Both the position numbers and the translations under genes were made by a program. Positions 61,878 to 64,000 of a stretch of 64,000 nt of DNA are shown here, one piece after another (positions within the stretch are counted from its first letter, which is position 1; every line of letters starts with the position of its first letter). The notes under the pieces are model-generated. The model made no database searches. It saw only the letters and a program-made list of their open reading frames with translations, and had not been told where the DNA came from. Source of the DNA: Blastobasis lacticolella (lineage: Eukaryota; Arthropoda; Insecta; Lepidoptera; Blastobasidae); the NCBI GenBank assembly GCA_905147135.1, contig LR990041.1:16491907-16555906 (forward strand). The letters run 5' to 3'.

Positions 61878-64000
61878 CTCGCCAAAAATAATAAAAGGTA
61901 TAGATCTTCCAAAAAAGTAGCTGGCAACTTAACTGAACTCACGTTTTTCTACACGAACCTCGCATCCCTAATGGCCAAACGAGATTTATTGCTTATAGAA
62001 ATTAACAAGTTACAACCGACATGTGTGATGATTACTGAAACCCACTTGAAACCAGAAATAAAAAATAGTTTAATAGATATCAGAGGCTACACACTGTTTA
62101 GACAGGACCGTGCTACAGGTAAGGGCTGGGGAGGAGTTGCTATTTACGTGGCTCACACACACCAAGATACTCCAATACAAGTTACCCCTCATGCATCCTA
62201 CAACGTGCCCAGCGTGGAGGCCCTCTGGTTGGATCTCAGGTATGGTGATATTACATTTTTAATTGCTGCTGTGTACCGTCCCACTACGTACACTTTTGAA
62301 CATACCGACAGGATGTTATTTGACACAATATTGGATGCATCAAGCTCTGGTCAGCCAGTTTTTATTATGGGTGATTTCAACCTGCCGGACATACAGTGGC
62401 CCATAACCAAACTAGATGGGTACAATCTGCTGCATAGCAGATTTGTTGATATGTTCATTGATAGCAATTTGTATCAGTTGGTTACACAAATAACGCGAAA
62501 AAGAAATGATCAGGAATCCTTACTAGATTTGATATTATGTAACGATGAAAACTTATGTACTAAGGTTGAATATTTCCCCAATATAGGGAAAAGTGATCAT
62601 TTGGTGCTACTAGCAACACTTCAGTTCCAGCGACAGAATCCTCATTCTAACAACATGAGATCTGTCCCTCGCCATAATTTTTATAAGGCAGACTACACAG
62701 TGGTGTCACAAGCTTTTGATGAAAAACTTACAGATTTATCTATTTCAAGTAGTGTTGAGCAGACTTGGACTGAATTTAGACACTGTATCGACACAATTAT
62801 TCATAACACAATTCCGCTTCATAGGCCAGGTAAAATAAAAAATAAGAATAAACCATGGATAAATAAATCTATAGTAAAAATGACCCAGGAAAAAATGAAA
62901 TTATGGAGAGTCTATCAATTAAACCCTACTTCGGATAACTATATAAAATACAGAAAATTAAATAATTATATAATCAGTGCTGTCAAGGCAGCTAGAAAGC
63001 ATTATGAAAGTAATATAATCAACAGTGGGCCCAAGTCTTTTTATAGTTATGTAAGGCAGCAAATATCTTCCAAAGTGTCAGTTCCACCTTCCCTGAGAGA
63101 TGATAAACTTAATATTATTAATGACTCATATGAAGTGGCTAATATCTTTGCTGAACAGTTTGAGAGATCATACGTGAATGAACCTTCCCATTTATCACTA
63201 CCGCATCTTAATGTGCCAAGGGTTGAGGCATCCATAGAGGACATCGTCTTCACCCCTGAAATTGTGTCAAAGACACTGCAATCCTTTAATGACTGCACAT
63301 CCATGGGACCTGATGGTATCCCAGCTGTTTTGCTCAAGAGATGTTCAAAGACATTATGCAATCAATTGTCCACCATAATGACCCAGTCTTTTGAAAATGG
63401 AAAGTTACCTTCTGACTGGAAGGAAGCGATAGTCACTCCCATTTACAAGAAAGGTGATAAGCTTTGTGCTGCCAATTACCGGCCTATCAGCTTAACCTGC
63501 CTATCATGCAAAACTATGGAGAAAGTAATAGCAAAGGAAATGCGTGATTTTCTTTCCCGGGAGAATGTTTTGATTGATGAGCAGCATGGTTTCATCCCAA
63601 GAAGATCGACCACCACAAACCTGCTTCTTTGCCTTGACACTTGGACTAAGAATTGGGACACAGGCCAGCCAACTGATGTTATATACTTGGACTATGAAAA
63701 AGCTTTTGATCGTGTTCCCATAAAAAGACTTATAAATAAGCTCGAGCATTTTGGTGTACGTGGCAAACTATTGGTGTGGTTGACTGATTTCCTGACAAAT
63801 AGGTGCTTCAGGGTGAGAGTCGGTGAGGCATTCTCTGATCAGTATCCCGTCCTAAGTGGTGTGCCACAAGGTTCGGTACTTGGCCCAATTTTGTTTGGGC
63901 TCTACTTAACAGACCTCAAGCAGATAATTAAGTCCCTGTTATCACTGTTCGCCGATGATACCAAGATATTGGGTAACCCACTGGTGAGTCACAACATTAT
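61878..64000 (+). CDS. CR1/Jockey-type LINE ORF2, intact, runs off the right edge
   Basis: The frame is open from 61878 with no stop to the last base (707 codons); the first ATG is at 61971. Endonuclease: ELTFFYTNLASLMAKRDLLL, VMITETHLKPE, FLIAAVYRPTT, FIMGDFNLPDIQWP, NIGKSDHLVLL with catalytic Glu, Asp and SDH. RT: TSMGPDGIPAVLLKRC, ANYRPISLTCLSCKTMEKVI, QHGFIPRRSTTTNLL, VIYLDYEKAFDRVP, GVPQGSVLGPILFGLYLTDL and FADDTKI with the FADD box at 63948-63959. Since the endonuclease begins near the frame's start, the true start may be upstream or non-ATG. It is antisense to the WBP4-like gene, probably inside its next intron. No frameshift seen, so it is a young copy. Confidence 0.85.

Overview
The window looks like genomic DNA of a lepidopteran insect (moth or butterfly). 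The evidence is AT-rich, intron-rich DNA packed with tRNA-derived SINEs, RTE and Jockey/CR1-type LINEs and MITEs of kinds common in moth genomes, plus a goosecoid homeobox gene whose residues read as an arthropod orthologue. No bacterial gene, CRISPR array or organelle gene was seen.

Left part (1850-38307, + strand): one developmental regulator, goosecoid, in three coding exons (1850-2057, 8696-8934, 38113-38307). Splice phases match exactly and give a 213-residue protein with an engrailed-type repressor motif near the N-terminus and a K50 homeodomain split between homeodomain residues 46 and 47. Intron 1 is 6.6 kb and intron 2 is 29 kb. The introns alternate between decayed transposons and GC-rich, repeat-poor islands (about 7.26-7.56, 15.85-16.33, 25.05-25.48, 27.24-28.76, 31.25-31.5, 32.56-32.72, 35.29-35.78 and 36.7-37.1 kb) that are reasonable candidates for cis-regulatory DNA. 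Intron 2 also carries a decayed 1.7 kb Harbinger-like element with a Myb/SANT-like pseudogene, two copies of a 0.4 kb MITE, a 0.65 kb MITE with palindromic ends and a nested RTE remnant.

Middle (38.3-55 kb): mostly mobile DNA. The best-preserved element is a two-ORF CR1/Jockey-superfamily LINE at about 40.3-45.24 kb, with intact ORF1 (coiled coil plus FP25K-like domain) and ORF2 (endonuclease plus reverse transcriptase). A 280 bp hAT MITE with a perfect 8 bp target duplication lies at 47018-47297. A small spliced exon on the minus strand (50779-50949) encodes a signal-peptide-like segment and a Tyr-rich tail, and looks like a secreted cuticular or neuropeptide-like host gene.

Right part (55-64 kb): a 3.9 kb P-superfamily transposon (55038-58962) has 26 bp perfect inverted ends and an exact 8 bp duplication. 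It keeps a THAP-type exon and a broken transposase C-terminus, and a LINE fragment lies inside it. Next to it, on the minus strand, are the last four visible exons of a WBP4-like (WW domain-binding protein 4, pre-mRNA splicing) gene (59270-61826). A second apparently intact LINE pol ORF (61878 to beyond 64000), antisense to this gene, lies just upstream, probably in its next intron.

Three host genes are supported (goosecoid, the Tyr-rich peptide, WBP4-like) and nothing suggests they act together. Most other open frames are transposon remnants or chance. No clear new enzymatic or defence system was found. The most unusual points are the P element with its nested insertions, the unannotated small secreted-peptide exon, and several perfect short-loop inverted repeats, two of them next to RTE fragment ends.
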